A stretch of 53,807 bases of DNA from an uncultured Gemmatimonadales bacterium (GCA_947259405.1 CAMYLY010000014.1:1-53807); one strand, 5' to 3'; positions 42,955 through 51,110 are shown, numbered from the stretch's first letter. Made by a program: numbers and translations. Notes: generated by a model not told the origin, from the sequence alone.

Positions 42955-43995
42955 TTACTTCGGCTGCTGCAAGAGCAGGTCGCCGACCAGGCGCGACGTG
43001 TGTTCCACCATGGTAACAACCTTGTCGTACGGCATCCTGGTGGGACCCATCACGCCGATGGTGCCGCGAAAGGCATGGCTCTGGAAGGTCGACGTCACGA
43101 TCGTAAACGAACTCAACTGCGGATCGAAGTTCTCCGCCCCAATCGTGACGCTGATGCCGGGCTCCTTGCGGGCGCGCAATGCGTCGGCCAAGACATCACG
43201 CTGCTCGGTGATTTCGAGCAGTTTGCGCATCTGTTCGTTGGAGCTGAATTCCGGTTGGCCCGTCAGCATTCTGGTGCTGCCCATCACGAGTTCCGTGTCA
43301 CCGGCTTTGATGTCGAAGATGTGATCGGACTCTTCGATGAAGATGTTGAGGAGTTCCCGTGTGCGGGCGGGCCCAGTCGCGTCGCGCAGCCGGTCGCGTA
43401 GGCTACTCCGAATTTCCTTCAACGACAATCCCGACAGACGCTCGTTGATTACAGACGCCACATCTGCAAGCGCTTCCCGCGGCAGGCGGTTCTGAACTTC
43501 AACAAAGATCGTGCGTGCCAAGCCTCCCTGAAGCACCAGCACCATGAGCAACCGGTCACTTGCCGCTTCGATCAGCTCCAAGCGTTCGAGTACGGCGTTC
43601 TCGAATGACGGTTTTACCGCAATGCCGAGCTCGCTCGTGAGCAGTCCCAGCACTTCGGCCGCCTTGGCCAGTAGCTCCTCGATCGCGGTGTGCTGCGCCG
43701 TGAGTTCCTGCCGGAGGCGGATCTGCTCGACCATGGTCGGCGCGGTCGGCGACATGAGCGCGTCGACGTACACGCGATACGCGAGGTCGGTCGGGATGCG
43801 TCCCGCCGAGGTGTGCGGGTGGTACAGATACCCCCGCTCCTCCAAATCACTCATGGTGTTTCGGATCGTGGCCGCTGAGACACCGAGATCGTACCGCTTG
43901 GCAATCGTACGCGAGCCTGCCGGCTCAGCGGTCTCAACAAAAGTCTGAATGACCGCCTCCAGCACATGTCGCTCGCGCTGAGTGAGTTGATCCAA
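42955..43995 (-). CDS. hrcA: Heat-inducible transcription repressor HrcA
   Basis: The 346-residue repressor has an N-terminal winged helix (LTQRERHVLEAVIQTFVETAEPAGSRTIAKRY, VSAATIRNTMSDLEERGYLYHPHTSAGRIPTDLAYRVYVD), a GAF-like middle and a C-terminal dimer part (GTIGVMGPTRMPYDKVVTMVEHTSRLV). HrcA normally represses chaperone operons at CIRCE sites. The start is TTG 43995 with GGAG eight bases upstream. No CIRCE (TTAGCACTC-N9-GAGTGCTAA) is seen in the short upstream space, so its targets are probably elsewhere, such as groESL. Confidence 0.96.
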   Translation of the reverse strand: MDQLTQRERHVLEAVIQTFVETAEPAGSRTIAKRYDLGVSAATIRNTMSDLEERGYLYHPHTSAGRIPTDLAYRVYVDALMSPTAPTMVEQIRLRQELTAQHTAIEELLAKAAEVLGLLTSELGIAVKPSFENAVLERLELIEAASDRLLMVLVLQGGLARTIFVEVQNRLPREALADVASVINERLSGLSLKEIRSSLRDRLRDATGPARTRELLNIFIEESDHIFDIKAGDTELVMGSTRMLTGQPEFSSNEQMRKLLEITEQRDVLADALRARKEPGISVTIGAENFDPQLSSFTIVTSTFQSHAFRGTIGVMGPTRMPYDKVVTMVEHTSRLVGDLLLQQPK

Positions 43996-44025
43996 CGGAT
44001 TTGCTCCAAGTCCAATAACAACAAT

Positions 44026-44055
44026 AAATTAGCCACCATTGCCCGAGGTGGTCAA
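44026..44055 (-). promoter_or_regulatory. Promoter of hrcA-dnaJ-HIT
   Basis: TTGACC (44050-44055) and TAATTT (44026-44031) on the - strand are 18 bases apart. They lie in the last codons of hemW, and an unusually AT-rich stretch follows to the hrcA TTG. The -35 box matches 5 of 6 sigma-70 bases. Confidence 0.5.
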
Positions 44056-45156
44056 GCGGGTCAGGATGGCCTCCGTTCTGAGCCACCCCTCCGGCGTGAG
44101 CCGTGCCTGATTGCCGTCGACCTGCAGCCAGCCCTTATCCACGAGCTCGGCGAGCTTGCCTCGGCCTCCAAGGTCTGGCAACGCAAAGCCTTCCGAGGTC
44201 CGGATCCCCAGCATCAGCCTCTCCAGCGCCAGCTGGTTTGGCGTCAGGAGCTCGGAACCGGCCTCGGGGTCCCCCCCGCCTTCCACTACCGAAGCGTACC
44301 GTGTCCATTCACGCTCGTTCCACCGTCGGCGGTTGCCACGAAGGCTGTGGGCGGATGGCCCGAGGCCGGCATATGGTCGTCCGCTCCAGTACGCGGAGTT
44401 GTGGACCGCGCGATGTCGGGGTCGAGCGTAGTTGGAGATCTCGTAGTGCTCGAGCCCCACTTCAGTCAGAAGCCGGTGGGCCATAAGGAACTCCCGTTCG
44501 TACCGCGGATCTGGTGAGGCGACGGCTTCGCCGCGCGCCACGCGGTGCGAAAGCGCCGTTTGCGGTTCGACGGTCAAGCCGTAGACAGACACGTGATCGG
44601 GTTCGAGGCCGATTGTGGTTTCGAGGTCGGACTCGAAGTCGTGCTCGAGGTCGGGAGCTAGCCCGAACATGAGGTCGACCGACACATTGGTGATCCCGGC
44701 GTCGCGCAACAAATGCACGGCGTGCGCGCTTTGCTCCGCAGAGTGCAGCCGGTGCATCCAGTTCAGTACGTTCGGTTGGAACGATTGGACACCGAGGGAC
44801 ACGCGGTTGATGCCCATGGCCGACCACGCGGTTGCCGCGTTCTCTGTGACGTCTTCGGGGTTGGCTTCGAGCGTGACCTCCGCGCTTCGCTCGACGCGCG
44901 GACCGGCGCGCTCGCGAACGTGGATCAGCAGCCGCTCGAGCGATTGAGGCTCGAGTCGAGATGGCGTTCCTCCACCGAGATACAGCGTTTCGATGGGGTC
45001 GTCATCCCAAGTTGCAGAGTTACGACGTACGTCGAGCTCAGAGAGGACAGCGTCGCTGAACCGCTGCGACGGCGTCTCCGGTCGCACCGCAATGGCGAAA
45101 TCACAATAGACGCAGCGCCGGGCGCAGAATGGGACGTGGATATAGACGTGGCGCAC
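44029..45156 (-). CDS. hemW: Heme chaperone HemW (radical SAM)
   Basis: The 375-residue HemN-like protein has the radical-SAM cluster motif CARRCVYCDF (CxxxCxxC at Cys12, 16, 19), YLGGGTPSRLEPQSLERLL, EVTLEANPEDVT, INRVSLGVQSFQPNVLNWMHR, VSVDLMFGLA and the C-terminal HemW part (YEISNYARPRHRAVHNSAYW, MLGIRTSEGFAL). HemW binds and transfers heme and is not the anaerobic coproporphyrinogen oxidase HemN; the CxxxCxxC without the extra HemN Cys fits this. The start is a GTG. Upstream is a 97-base space holding a GGACGCGCGG repeat. Confidence 0.92.
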   Translation of the reverse strand: MRHVYIHVPFCARRCVYCDFAIAVRPETPSQRFSDAVLSELDVRRNSATWDDDPIETLYLGGGTPSRLEPQSLERLLIHVRERAGPRVERSAEVTLEANPEDVTENAATAWSAMGINRVSLGVQSFQPNVLNWMHRLHSAEQSAHAVHLLRDAGITNVSVDLMFGLAPDLEHDFESDLETTIGLEPDHVSVYGLTVEPQTALSHRVARGEAVASPDPRYEREFLMAHRLLTEVGLEHYEISNYARPRHRAVHNSAYWSGRPYAGLGPSAHSLRGNRRRWNEREWTRYASVVEGGGDPEAGSELLTPNQLALERLMLGIRTSEGFALPDLGGRGKLAELVDKGWLQVDGNQARLTPEGWLRTEAILTRLTTSGNGG

Positions 45157-45177
45157 TACGGCGAAAGTAATGAGTCG

Positions 45178-45212
45178 TGCAGACGGACGCGCGGCCAGGC
45201 GGACGCGCGGTC
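45178..45212. repeat. GGACGCGCGG direct repeat between dprA and hemW
   Basis: GGACGCGCGG occurs twice (near 45185 and 45201) within the 97-base spacer. GGCGGACGCGCG here (45198-45209) matches 9621-9632 exactly. No promoter is clear in the rest of the spacer. Confidence 0.5.
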
Positions 45213-45253
45213 ACCCTCGGCACTTCGCCTCCGTCCACCCAACCGCCGGCTGG

Positions 45254-46339
45254 CTAGACCGGCAGCGCCTCGCGCACCACCCCACCGGCCTCATACAACA
45301 CCAACCCGCGAATCTCCAGGCCCGTCAGCACTGCCAACACCTGCGCCGCGGGCACGTCCAATCGCTCCGCAAGATCGTCGACATTGTCGACACCTGCACC
45401 CAGTGCGTCGAGGAGTTGCCTCTCCTCTTCGTTCAGCTTCGCTGGGGGCCGAGCTCTGGCACTCTTGGGCACCAAGGCGTACTCCTCGAGCACATCCTGC
45501 AACCCAATGACGAGTTTGGCGCCCTGCTGAATCAGACGGTTGCACCCGAGCGACGACGGACTGATCACGGGTCCGGGCACGACCAACACGTCTCGCCCCT
45601 GCGCGAGCGCCTGGTCGACCGTGATGAGCGTGCCCGACTTCTTTCCTGCCTCTATGACGAGGGTGCACTGCGCCAATCCACTGATCAATCGGTTCCGCCG
45701 TGGGAAGCTGCCCGCGTTGGGGCGCTCGCCAGGCGGGAACTCCGTGATGAGACACCCATCCGCGATCATCCGCTCGTACAACCTCGTGTTCGCGGACGGA
45801 TACACGACTCCCAGCCCATTGCCCAACACGCCAACGGTGCGACCATTCACGTCGAGCGCCGCCGTGTGGGCGACCGCATCGAGCCCTCGCGCCATGCCAC
45901 TGACGACCGTGATGCCCGCCTTGGCGGCGCCACCCGCCAGGTGTCGGCAGACCTCGGCCCCGTAGCGCGAATGGGCTCGGCTTCCGACCACCGCCAGCCC
46001 AGGTCCACGCAGCAGATCGAGCCGACCAATGCCAAAGAGCAAGGTGGGCGTCTCGGGTATGGTGCGTAACGCAGGCGGGAACCGCTCGTCGCGCGGCAGC
46101 AGCACCGTGCCGCCCAGCTCCTCGACCTGGGCAACAACGCGAGCGGCGTGGTCGAGGTTCGACTCTTTGATGGCAGTGGCTGCCGCCGTGCTCATGCGCG
46201 GCACAGCGACCAGCGCGTCATGGTCGGCCGACATGACGTTCGCCGCGGTCTTGAACTGGCGGATGAGACGATCGAACCTGCTACGACCGATACCTGGAAC
46301 GAGCGCCAATGCTACGTAGGCAATGTCATCCCCGGTCAC
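45254..46339 (-). CDS. dprA: DNA processing protein DprA
   Basis: The 361-residue protein loads RecA on incoming single-stranded DNA during transformation. An N-terminal SAM/HhH-like part (LALVPGIGRSRFDRLIRQF) precedes the Rossmann fold: LAVVGSRAHSRYGAEVCRHLA, TVVSGMARGLDAVAHTAAL, VLGNGLGVVYPSANTRLYERM, PPGERPNAGSFPRRNRLISGL and KSGTLITVDQALAQGRDVLVVPG. A C-terminal winged helix (about 300-361) is present. GTG 46339 overlaps the obg stop as GTGA. With the TfoX-like protein this hints at, but does not prove, natural competence. Confidence 0.96.
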   Translation of the reverse strand: MTGDDIAYVALALVPGIGRSRFDRLIRQFKTAANVMSADHDALVAVPRMSTAAATAIKESNLDHAARVVAQVEELGGTVLLPRDERFPPALRTIPETPTLLFGIGRLDLLRGPGLAVVGSRAHSRYGAEVCRHLAGGAAKAGITVVSGMARGLDAVAHTAALDVNGRTVGVLGNGLGVVYPSANTRLYERMIADGCLITEFPPGERPNAGSFPRRNRLISGLAQCTLVIEAGKKSGTLITVDQALAQGRDVLVVPGPVISPSSLGCNRLIQQGAKLVIGLQDVLEEYALVPKSARARPPAKLNEEERQLLDALGAGVDNVDDLAERLDVPAAQVLAVLTGLEIRGLVLYEAGGVVREALPV

Positions 46340-47352
46340 GGCAGCGGCATCTCGTCCTGATCATGAGACCCAACGGCGGAGACTTCACGCCACACCGCTT
46401 CCTTGAACTCGTTAAGCCCATCGTGTGCCGCTGACGAGATGGCAACCGTTGCTCGAGCCTTTGGCGCTACAATGACGGGGAGGTCGTCCTTCGAAGGAAT
46501 GAGATCCGTCTTTGAGAGAACGAGCACGTGCGGCTTGGCCGCGAGGGCGACGTCATACGCGGCAATCTCAGCGCGCATTTGGTCGTAGGCATCCTGCGGG
46601 TCCACCGCGTCCAACGGAACGAGGATTGCCAGCACGCGCGTCCGTTCGATATGCTGGAGAAAGCGGTCGCCCAGCCCCTTTCCCTCGTGGGCTCCCTCGA
46701 TCAATCCCGGAATGTCGGCAACGACGAACGTCCGGCTGCCTGGCAACTCCACCACGCCGAGCTGGGGTGTCAGCGTCGTGAACGGGTAGTCCGCGATTTT
46801 GGGCTTCGCGGCGGAGATAACCGAGAGAAGCGTGCTCTTGCCCGCATTGGGCTCGCCCACCAGCCCGACGTCGGCTAACAACTTGAGGATGAGCTCGATC
46901 GAGCGCTCTTCACCCTCCGCTCCCGGTTCCCACTCGCGCGGCGCCTGATGAGTCGGAGTCGCGAACCTGGCGTTGCCCCTACCCCCGCGTCCGCCTTTGG
47001 CCACCAACAGCTCCTGACCGGCCTCGACGAGTTCGCCGAGCCGCTGACCAGTTACTGCGTCGGTGACCACCGTCCCTGGCGGTACGGGGAGGATGACGTC
47101 GTCACCTGATTTCCCGGTCTTGTTGCCACCCTTCCCATGCTGGCCGCGGTCAGCACGCCGATGCGGTTTGTACGCGTAGTCCAGCAGGGTCTGCAAATTG
47201 GCGTCGGCCTTGAGATAGATGCTGCCCCCGCGACCTCCGTCACCACCGTCCGGTCCACCCTTGGGGACGTACGCCTCTCGTCGGAACGAGGACGCCCCGG
47301 ACCCACCGGTCCCGGCAGTCACCTTGATCACTGCGCGGTCGACGAATTTCAT
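46336..47352 (-). CDS. obg: Obg/CgtA ribosome-assembly GTPase
   Basis: The 338-residue protein starts with the glycine-rich Obg fold (KFVDRAVIKVTAGTGGSGASS, YVPKGGPDGGDGGRGG, GKGGNKTGKSGDDVILPVPPGTVV, LLVAKGGRGGRGNARF). It continues with the G domain: VGLVGEPNAGKSTLLS (G1), PFTTLTPQLGVV (switch I), VVADIPGLIEGAHEGKGLG (G3), LSKTDLI (G4) and AISSAAHDG (G5). The variable C-terminal OCT domain is absent, as in many bacteria. ATG 47352 is chosen over an in-frame 47472 start because it gives the canonical MKFVD. It acts in 50S assembly. Confidence 0.96.
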   Translation of the reverse strand: MKFVDRAVIKVTAGTGGSGASSFRREAYVPKGGPDGGDGGRGGSIYLKADANLQTLLDYAYKPHRRADRGQHGKGGNKTGKSGDDVILPVPPGTVVTDAVTGQRLGELVEAGQELLVAKGGRGGRGNARFATPTHQAPREWEPGAEGEERSIELILKLLADVGLVGEPNAGKSTLLSVISAAKPKIADYPFTTLTPQLGVVELPGSRTFVVADIPGLIEGAHEGKGLGDRFLQHIERTRVLAILVPLDAVDPQDAYDQMRAEIAAYDVALAAKPHVLVLSKTDLIPSKDDLPVIVAPKARATVAISSAAHDGLNEFKEAVWREVSAVGSHDQDEMPLP

Positions 47353-47382
47353 GGGCCCCGACCCACCCCACCCATCCCGGGC

Positions 47383-47442
47383 GCAGGATGCAGGACGCAG
47401 GACGCAGCAACGAGGGCGGAGAGACGACGGAGGGCGGAGAAG
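47383..47442. repeat. GCAGGAC/GGGCGGAG repeat in the obg leader
   Basis: The top strand has the 7-mer unit GCAGGAC/T in tandem (47383-47407), then GAGGGCGGAGA and GGAGGGCGGAGA. Most of the 163-base space between asparaginase and obg is this text; no convincing promoter box was found in the rest. The words match the inverted repeat inside rsmA. Confidence 0.55.
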
Positions 47443-47515
47443 GTTGGTTGGCATGGTTGTGCGAAGCTGCACACGGTCCGTTCGGTTCGTGCCATCCTTT
47501 CTTCGCGCCGCATCA

Positions 47516-48520
47516 TCAAACGAACGCGATGGCCCCGCGAGGTTCGATCATGCCGACCGCTTCGCCGCGGGTGTTCGTGATAGGCATGCGTGCGAACGCC
47601 TTGAGCCGCGCTCGGGAGGAAGCCCCGAGGTTCAGTGCGTCGAGCACGGCGACGAGAGCGACCATTCCCGCCGCGGCGCTGCCATCCTCCACCTTGATGG
47701 CGACGCCCAGTCCCCGGTCGACGACGGCCGCGCCATACACCCCTTCCGCTCCGACCTTCGCGACCACTCCGCCGGGATACTCGCGCATGACCTCGGTGCA
47801 GGAGCGTCGTTCCCCAGCCACGTACTCGGGCACGTCGGTCATCGCTCGGACGACGGTTTTGGCGGACGGGTCGTCCCGTGTTATAAGGCGCGCAAAAGCA
47901 ACAGCCAATCGGTCGAGCGGCGCGCCAAACGCCGACACGCCGCATCCGTCCACCGTCTCGATGATGCCAGCAGGCTCGACCCCCGTGTAGTCAGCAAACA
48001 CGCTCTTCATCCGTTCCTGAACTGGGTGACCTATCGCGTGGTAGTCGGATGGATCCCAACCGCAGACGCGGGCAAGCCCAAGCATGCCCGCGTGTTTCCC
48101 CGAACAGTTGCTGGCCAACGGTGACGGTGACGCAGGCTGGATGTCCGGGTCATCATCGTCGCCGATGGGTGGGACCGCGAAGCTCGTCGCGAGCGGTGCG
48201 TGGGCCCCGCAAGCCAGGTCGGTCTCCTCAAACCCCATGCGGTCGAGCCAACCGGCAACGGCTCGCACCTGACGGCGTTCGGAGCTATGCGACGCACACG
48301 CGAGCGCCAGCTCGGCGTCAGAGACGTCGAAACGATCGACGACACCATCCTTGACGAGTGGGATCGCTTGGAACGGCTTGGCCGCCGACCGCGCGAGCGT
48401 GAGTCGCGACGCATCACCGGTCGTTGCCACCATGCGCGCGTCGCGGTCGACGATGGCGACGGACACGTGATGACTCGACTCGGTTGTCGCGCCGCGGGTT
48501 CGAACTACTGTTAACGACAT
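47516..48520 (-). CDS. Asparaginase-family protein (PF06089 type)
   Basis: The 334-residue protein matches the L-asparaginase II family of Rhizobium type: VVRTRGATTESSHHVSVAIVD, ARSAAKPFQAIPLV, ELALACASHSSERRQVRAV, CGAHAP, ASNCSGKHAGMLGLARVCGW, DGCGVSAFGAPLDRLAVAFARL and GGVVAKVGAEGVYGAAV. The KPFQAIPL and SGKHAGM motifs hold likely catalytic Ser/Lys. It is unrelated in fold to E. coli AnsA/AnsB. The frame is open to 48724, but ATG 48520 begins the family match (MSLTVVRTRG). This ATG overlaps the ATG of the divergent FkbM gene (CATG at 48518-48521). Confidence 0.88.
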   Translation of the reverse strand: MSLTVVRTRGATTESSHHVSVAIVDRDARMVATTGDASRLTLARSAAKPFQAIPLVKDGVVDRFDVSDAELALACASHSSERRQVRAVAGWLDRMGFEETDLACGAHAPLATSFAVPPIGDDDDPDIQPASPSPLASNCSGKHAGMLGLARVCGWDPSDYHAIGHPVQERMKSVFADYTGVEPAGIIETVDGCGVSAFGAPLDRLAVAFARLITRDDPSAKTVVRAMTDVPEYVAGERRSCTEVMREYPGGVVAKVGAEGVYGAAVVDRGLGVAIKVEDGSAAAGMVALVAVLDALNLGASSRARLKAFARMPITNTRGEAVGMIEPRGAIAFV

Positions 48521-49481
48521 GGTCAGCAAAGATAGCGCAGGCCCGCCCGTCCGCCCCGGCCCACCACTGCTGTTCCGCATGCTCGCACCGGTCGTCCGTC
48601 GGTTGCCACGCGGCCGATTTCGAGTGGCAGCGGCACTCACCGGGCGGGCGCGCACACCCTTTGTGGCCAGGCTGCCCCGGCGCCTCGGCGGCCACCGGTT
48701 CGTGTGCGACGTGCGAGACGCCAACGCGCGCGACGCGTACCTCGCGGGGATCTACGAACCGCAAGAGACGATGATCATCCGCGAGTTACTCACTCCGGGA
48801 GCGACGTTCGTCGACGTCGGAGCCAATTGGGGATACCACTCGCTCATCGCGTCGGCCATCGTGGGCGCGGGTCGCATCGTCGCCGTCGAACCCGATCCCA
48901 TGATGCGTGCGATACTCGAGGAGAACGTGGGACTCAATCAACTCGCGAACGTCACCATCCTCCCGATGGCAGCCTGGAACGCGGAAACCACGCTGCAGAT
49001 GCAGAGCTTCGATCCCGGTGCGGGCAATTTCGGCCTCTCACGGGTCGTCGATGACCGTGAATCGCCGGGACCGACTGAGGCGGTGCGCGCCGGGCGCTTG
49101 GACGATGCGCTCCGGGAGCTTGGAATCGACGATGTGACCGTGATGAAGATGGATATCGAGGGGGCCGAGGGTCAGGCGCTCGAAGGTCTCGGAGAGTTCC
49201 TGAGGTCTCGCCGCGTACGCGCCTTACTCCTCGAGCTTCACCCTGCAGCCTTGCTCTCCTTTGGCCGAACGACCACCGCCATAGAAGAGTTGCTCTCTGA
49301 GTCGGGGTATCGCGGTCGGGCGGTCGACCATTCACCCGAGATGGAGCAGCGCGCGCACTACGCTCGGTCGCTGCGGTGTCGCGACCTGCTCCGGAGCCTT
49401 GGAGACGTCGAGGCGCGTGGCTCGTGGCCACACCACTTATGGGTGCGAGAGGATGTCGATCTGGCGGTGGCTGGCGCCTAA
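48519..49481 (+). CDS. FkbM-family methyltransferase
   Basis: The 320-residue product has the class I AdoMet fold of the FkbM family: TMIIRELLTPGATFVDVGANWGYHSLIAS (motif I), GAGRIVAVEPDPMMRAILEENVGLN (motif II acidic residue), NVTILPMAAW, DDVTVMKMDIEGAEGQALEG (family signature) and VRALLLELHP. Substrates are often sugars or lipids, here unknown. ATG 48519 has the -10-like TACTGT seven bases upstream, fitting a leaderless mRNA. ATG 48579 (MLAPVVRRL) is an alternative, since residues 5-15 are encoded by a GGGCGGACGGGC-type repeat. The stop codon overlaps the stop of the convergent gene. Confidence 0.88.
   Translation: MVSKDSAGPPVRPGPPLLFRMLAPVVRRLPRGRFRVAAALTGRARTPFVARLPRRLGGHRFVCDVRDANARDAYLAGIYEPQETMIIRELLTPGATFVDVGANWGYHSLIASAIVGAGRIVAVEPDPMMRAILEENVGLNQLANVTILPMAAWNAETTLQMQSFDPGAGNFGLSRVVDDRESPGPTEAVRAGRLDDALRELGIDDVTVMKMDIEGAEGQALEGLGEFLRSRRVRALLLELHPAALLSFGRTTTAIEELLSESGYRGRAVDHSPEMEQRAHYARSLRCRDLLRSLGDVEARGSWPHHLWVREDVDLAVAGA
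48541..48556. repeat. GGGCGGACGGGCGGGC micro-repeat copy
   Basis: The reverse complement of this GC block contains GGGCGGACGGGC, which is identical to 9604-9615 at the start of the beta-barrel gene. It encodes a Pro/Arg-rich N-terminus of the FkbM protein, or lies in its leader if the later ATG is used. Confidence 0.4.
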
Positions 49482-49744
49482 CCTTCTCCGAGCGCCCTCG
49501 TGTCCTTGACCCGGTGAAGTACCCGTTCGGTGATGTCTTGTCGCTCTTCGAGGTCCACCAGTCGGCTGTCGGCGGCAGCACCTAGGGTCCGAAGCTGTTC
49601 CTCGGTCTCCACGACTCGGCGCTCAAGTTCATCGATGCGGTCACTGACGCCCGGGGGAGCACCCCCGCTTTCGATCCGCTTGATGATGGCGGGTGTGGCT
49701 CGGAGGATGAGGAAGAAGACCGCGATCCCAATCCAGAAACTCAT
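49478..49744 (-). CDS. Small membrane protein with cytoplasmic coiled coil
   Basis: The 88-residue protein has one N-terminal membrane segment (MSFWIGIAVFFLILRATPAI), a basic-acidic turn (IKRIESGGAPPG) and a coiled coil to the end (SDRIDELERRVVETEEQLRTLG, SRLVDLEERQDITERVL). This plan resembles PspB-like or other bitopic coiled-coil proteins but no family can be named. Its ATG overlaps the copC stop (ATGA), with GAGGTGG just upstream, so it is made with CopC. The larger open frame to 49975 is a copC shadow. Its TAG overlaps the FkbM TAA on the other strand. Confidence 0.8.
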   Translation of the reverse strand: MSFWIGIAVFFLILRATPAIIKRIESGGAPPGVSDRIDELERRVVETEEQLRTLGAAADSRLVDLEERQDITERVLHRVKDTRALGEG

Positions 49745-50118
49745 CGTTCCACCTCGGAGCCGACCGTGAACGCGTACTTCCCACGGATGACGTGCCCGTC
49801 GGGCCCCGCACTGCGCCACTGCACGACGTAGACGCCGTCGTCCAGGAATTCGAGCAGGTCGGCTTTGAAGGACTTTGGGTCGTCCGTCTTCTGCACGGAC
49901 CCCGTTTCCAGCAACTCCTCGCCACGCTTCACATCGATGCGGCTCACACTGAGCTGGATCTCCTGGTTGAACCACAACTGGATCTCTGACGGGGTCGACA
50001 CGGTGGAATCCTTCTCGGGCCGGCTCTTCGTAAGCGTGAGATGAGCCGAGTCAAATGCGAACGCGGCCGCGGTCGACGCGGCGACGGCGGTCAGGATCAA
50101 TCCAATAACGGGGCGCAT
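49741..50118 (-). CDS. CopC-domain periplasmic copper protein
   Basis: The 125-residue protein has a signal peptide (MRPVIGLILTAVAASTAAAFA), so the mature part is periplasmic. It is a CopC beta-barrel: SAHLTLTKSRPEKDSTVSTPSEIQLWFNQEI, YVVQWRSAGPDGHVIRGKYAFTV. The single His after the signal and the His in DGHVIRG are at the usual Cu(II)-site positions; Met-rich Cu(I) residues are missing, as in many CopC. ATG 50118 has GAGGAGG five bases upstream; an open frame up to 50223 is ignored. It is divergent from the CopD-like gene, with 52 bases between starts. Confidence 0.88.
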   Translation of the reverse strand: MRPVIGLILTAVAASTAAAFAFDSAHLTLTKSRPEKDSTVSTPSEIQLWFNQEIQLSVSRIDVKRGEELLETGSVQKTDDPKSFKADLLEFLDDGVYVVQWRSAGPDGHVIRGKYAFTVGSEVER

Positions 50119-50170
50119 GTCCCTCCTCTGTCGGTTGCTTCGACTAAGGTTGGAAACTAGCATCACGACT

Positions 50171-51076
50171 ATGTCACCGGAAACACTGGCGCAGTGGGGC
50201 CTGGTCGGCTCGCGCTTTGTCACGTCGGTCGCCGCCTTTGGATGCGCGGGGGCACTGGTTCTGCTGTTCTTGATTTACGGCCGGACTGCGGGCCTATCGG
50301 TCCTGGTCCATGCGGTACGTCGGATCGGCCTGACCGCCTCCATTGGCCTCCTCGTCGCCTCGTTGTTGCGGCTCTTGGCACAGAGTTACTCGATCTTCGG
50401 CGTGGATGAAGGGCTCACTGTCGAACTTGTGGGGATTGTTGCATTCGACACGGCCTGGGGCCAGGGGTGGCTCGCGCAGGTTGGCGTGATCGCTTTGATG
50501 ATCGCCGGCTGGGCGCTCCAGCGACCGGCACCCGTTGTTGGAGCGGCGGTGACGCTCGCGGCGACGGTCGGCTTCTACGGCGTCTGGCCGCTCACGAGTC
50601 ACGCCGCCTCCCATGAGCCCTTCACCTGGTTTGCGCTTCTCATGCAGTCGGCGCATACCGGGGGAGGAGGAGCCTGGCTGGGTGCGCTCGGGGTGTTCGT
50701 CGTACTGTTGTGGCGGCCTCCTCGCGTCGACACCTGGGACGAGACGGTCGCCCAGCTGATCCACGTATTCTCTCCACTGGCGCTTGGCGCGGCGGTCATT
50801 GTCGCTATATCCGGCTTGATGAACGCTAGCGCTTACCTGGGAGAGTGGAGCCATCTCGTGACGACATCCTATGGGCGCGTGCTCTTCCTGAAGCTTGGCG
50901 CATTCGGTGGAGTGTTGGGCTTGGGTGCGTGGAACTGGCGGCGCGTGCGACCTACATTGGGCTCGGCAGAGGCCACGGCGGGCCTATCGCAAACCGCCGG
51001 GATGGAGATGATGGTGGCACTCATCCTGTTGGCCATAACGGCCGTCTTGGTTGGGTTGCCTTTACCGACTGACTAA
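50171..51076 (+). CDS. CopD-domain membrane protein
   Basis: This 301-residue integral membrane protein has about eight hydrophobic helices. The N-terminal helices (SRFVTSVAAFGCAGALVLLFLIYG, VRRIGLTASIGLLVASLLRLL) and the C-terminal CopD core fit the inner-membrane copper-import family: GFYGVWPLTSHAASH, LLMQSAHTGGGGAWLGALGVFVVLL (family H-x-x-x-x-x-x-W-x-G), VIVAISGLMNASAYLG and YGRVLFLKLGAFGGVLGLGAWN. ATG 50171 is chosen over 50117, whose start would overlap the copC ATG. It probably takes copper from the divergently encoded CopC; the helix count is close to other CopD. Confidence 0.85.
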   Translation: MSPETLAQWGLVGSRFVTSVAAFGCAGALVLLFLIYGRTAGLSVLVHAVRRIGLTASIGLLVASLLRLLAQSYSIFGVDEGLTVELVGIVAFDTAWGQGWLAQVGVIALMIAGWALQRPAPVVGAAVTLAATVGFYGVWPLTSHAASHEPFTWFALLMQSAHTGGGGAWLGALGVFVVLLWRPPRVDTWDETVAQLIHVFSPLALGAAVIVAISGLMNASAYLGEWSHLVTTSYGRVLFLKLGAFGGVLGLGAWNWRRVRPTLGSAEATAGLSQTAGMEMMVALILLAITAVLVGLPLPTD

Positions 51077-51110
51077 CCGGGTCGAACTCACTCCAAAGGA
51101 GCACCGCACA

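Noticed and set aside
45157..45253. Direct repeats before dprA as a CRISPR-like array
   Set aside because: There are only two 10-base units with no uniform spacers; this is a micro-repeat, and no cas genes are present.
47349..47495. 48-codon ORF before obg with an AAAGG start site and a stop overlapping the obg ATG
   Set aside because: Most of it reads through the tandem micro-repeat and its residues are low-complexity; it could be a leader peptide but nothing supports translation.
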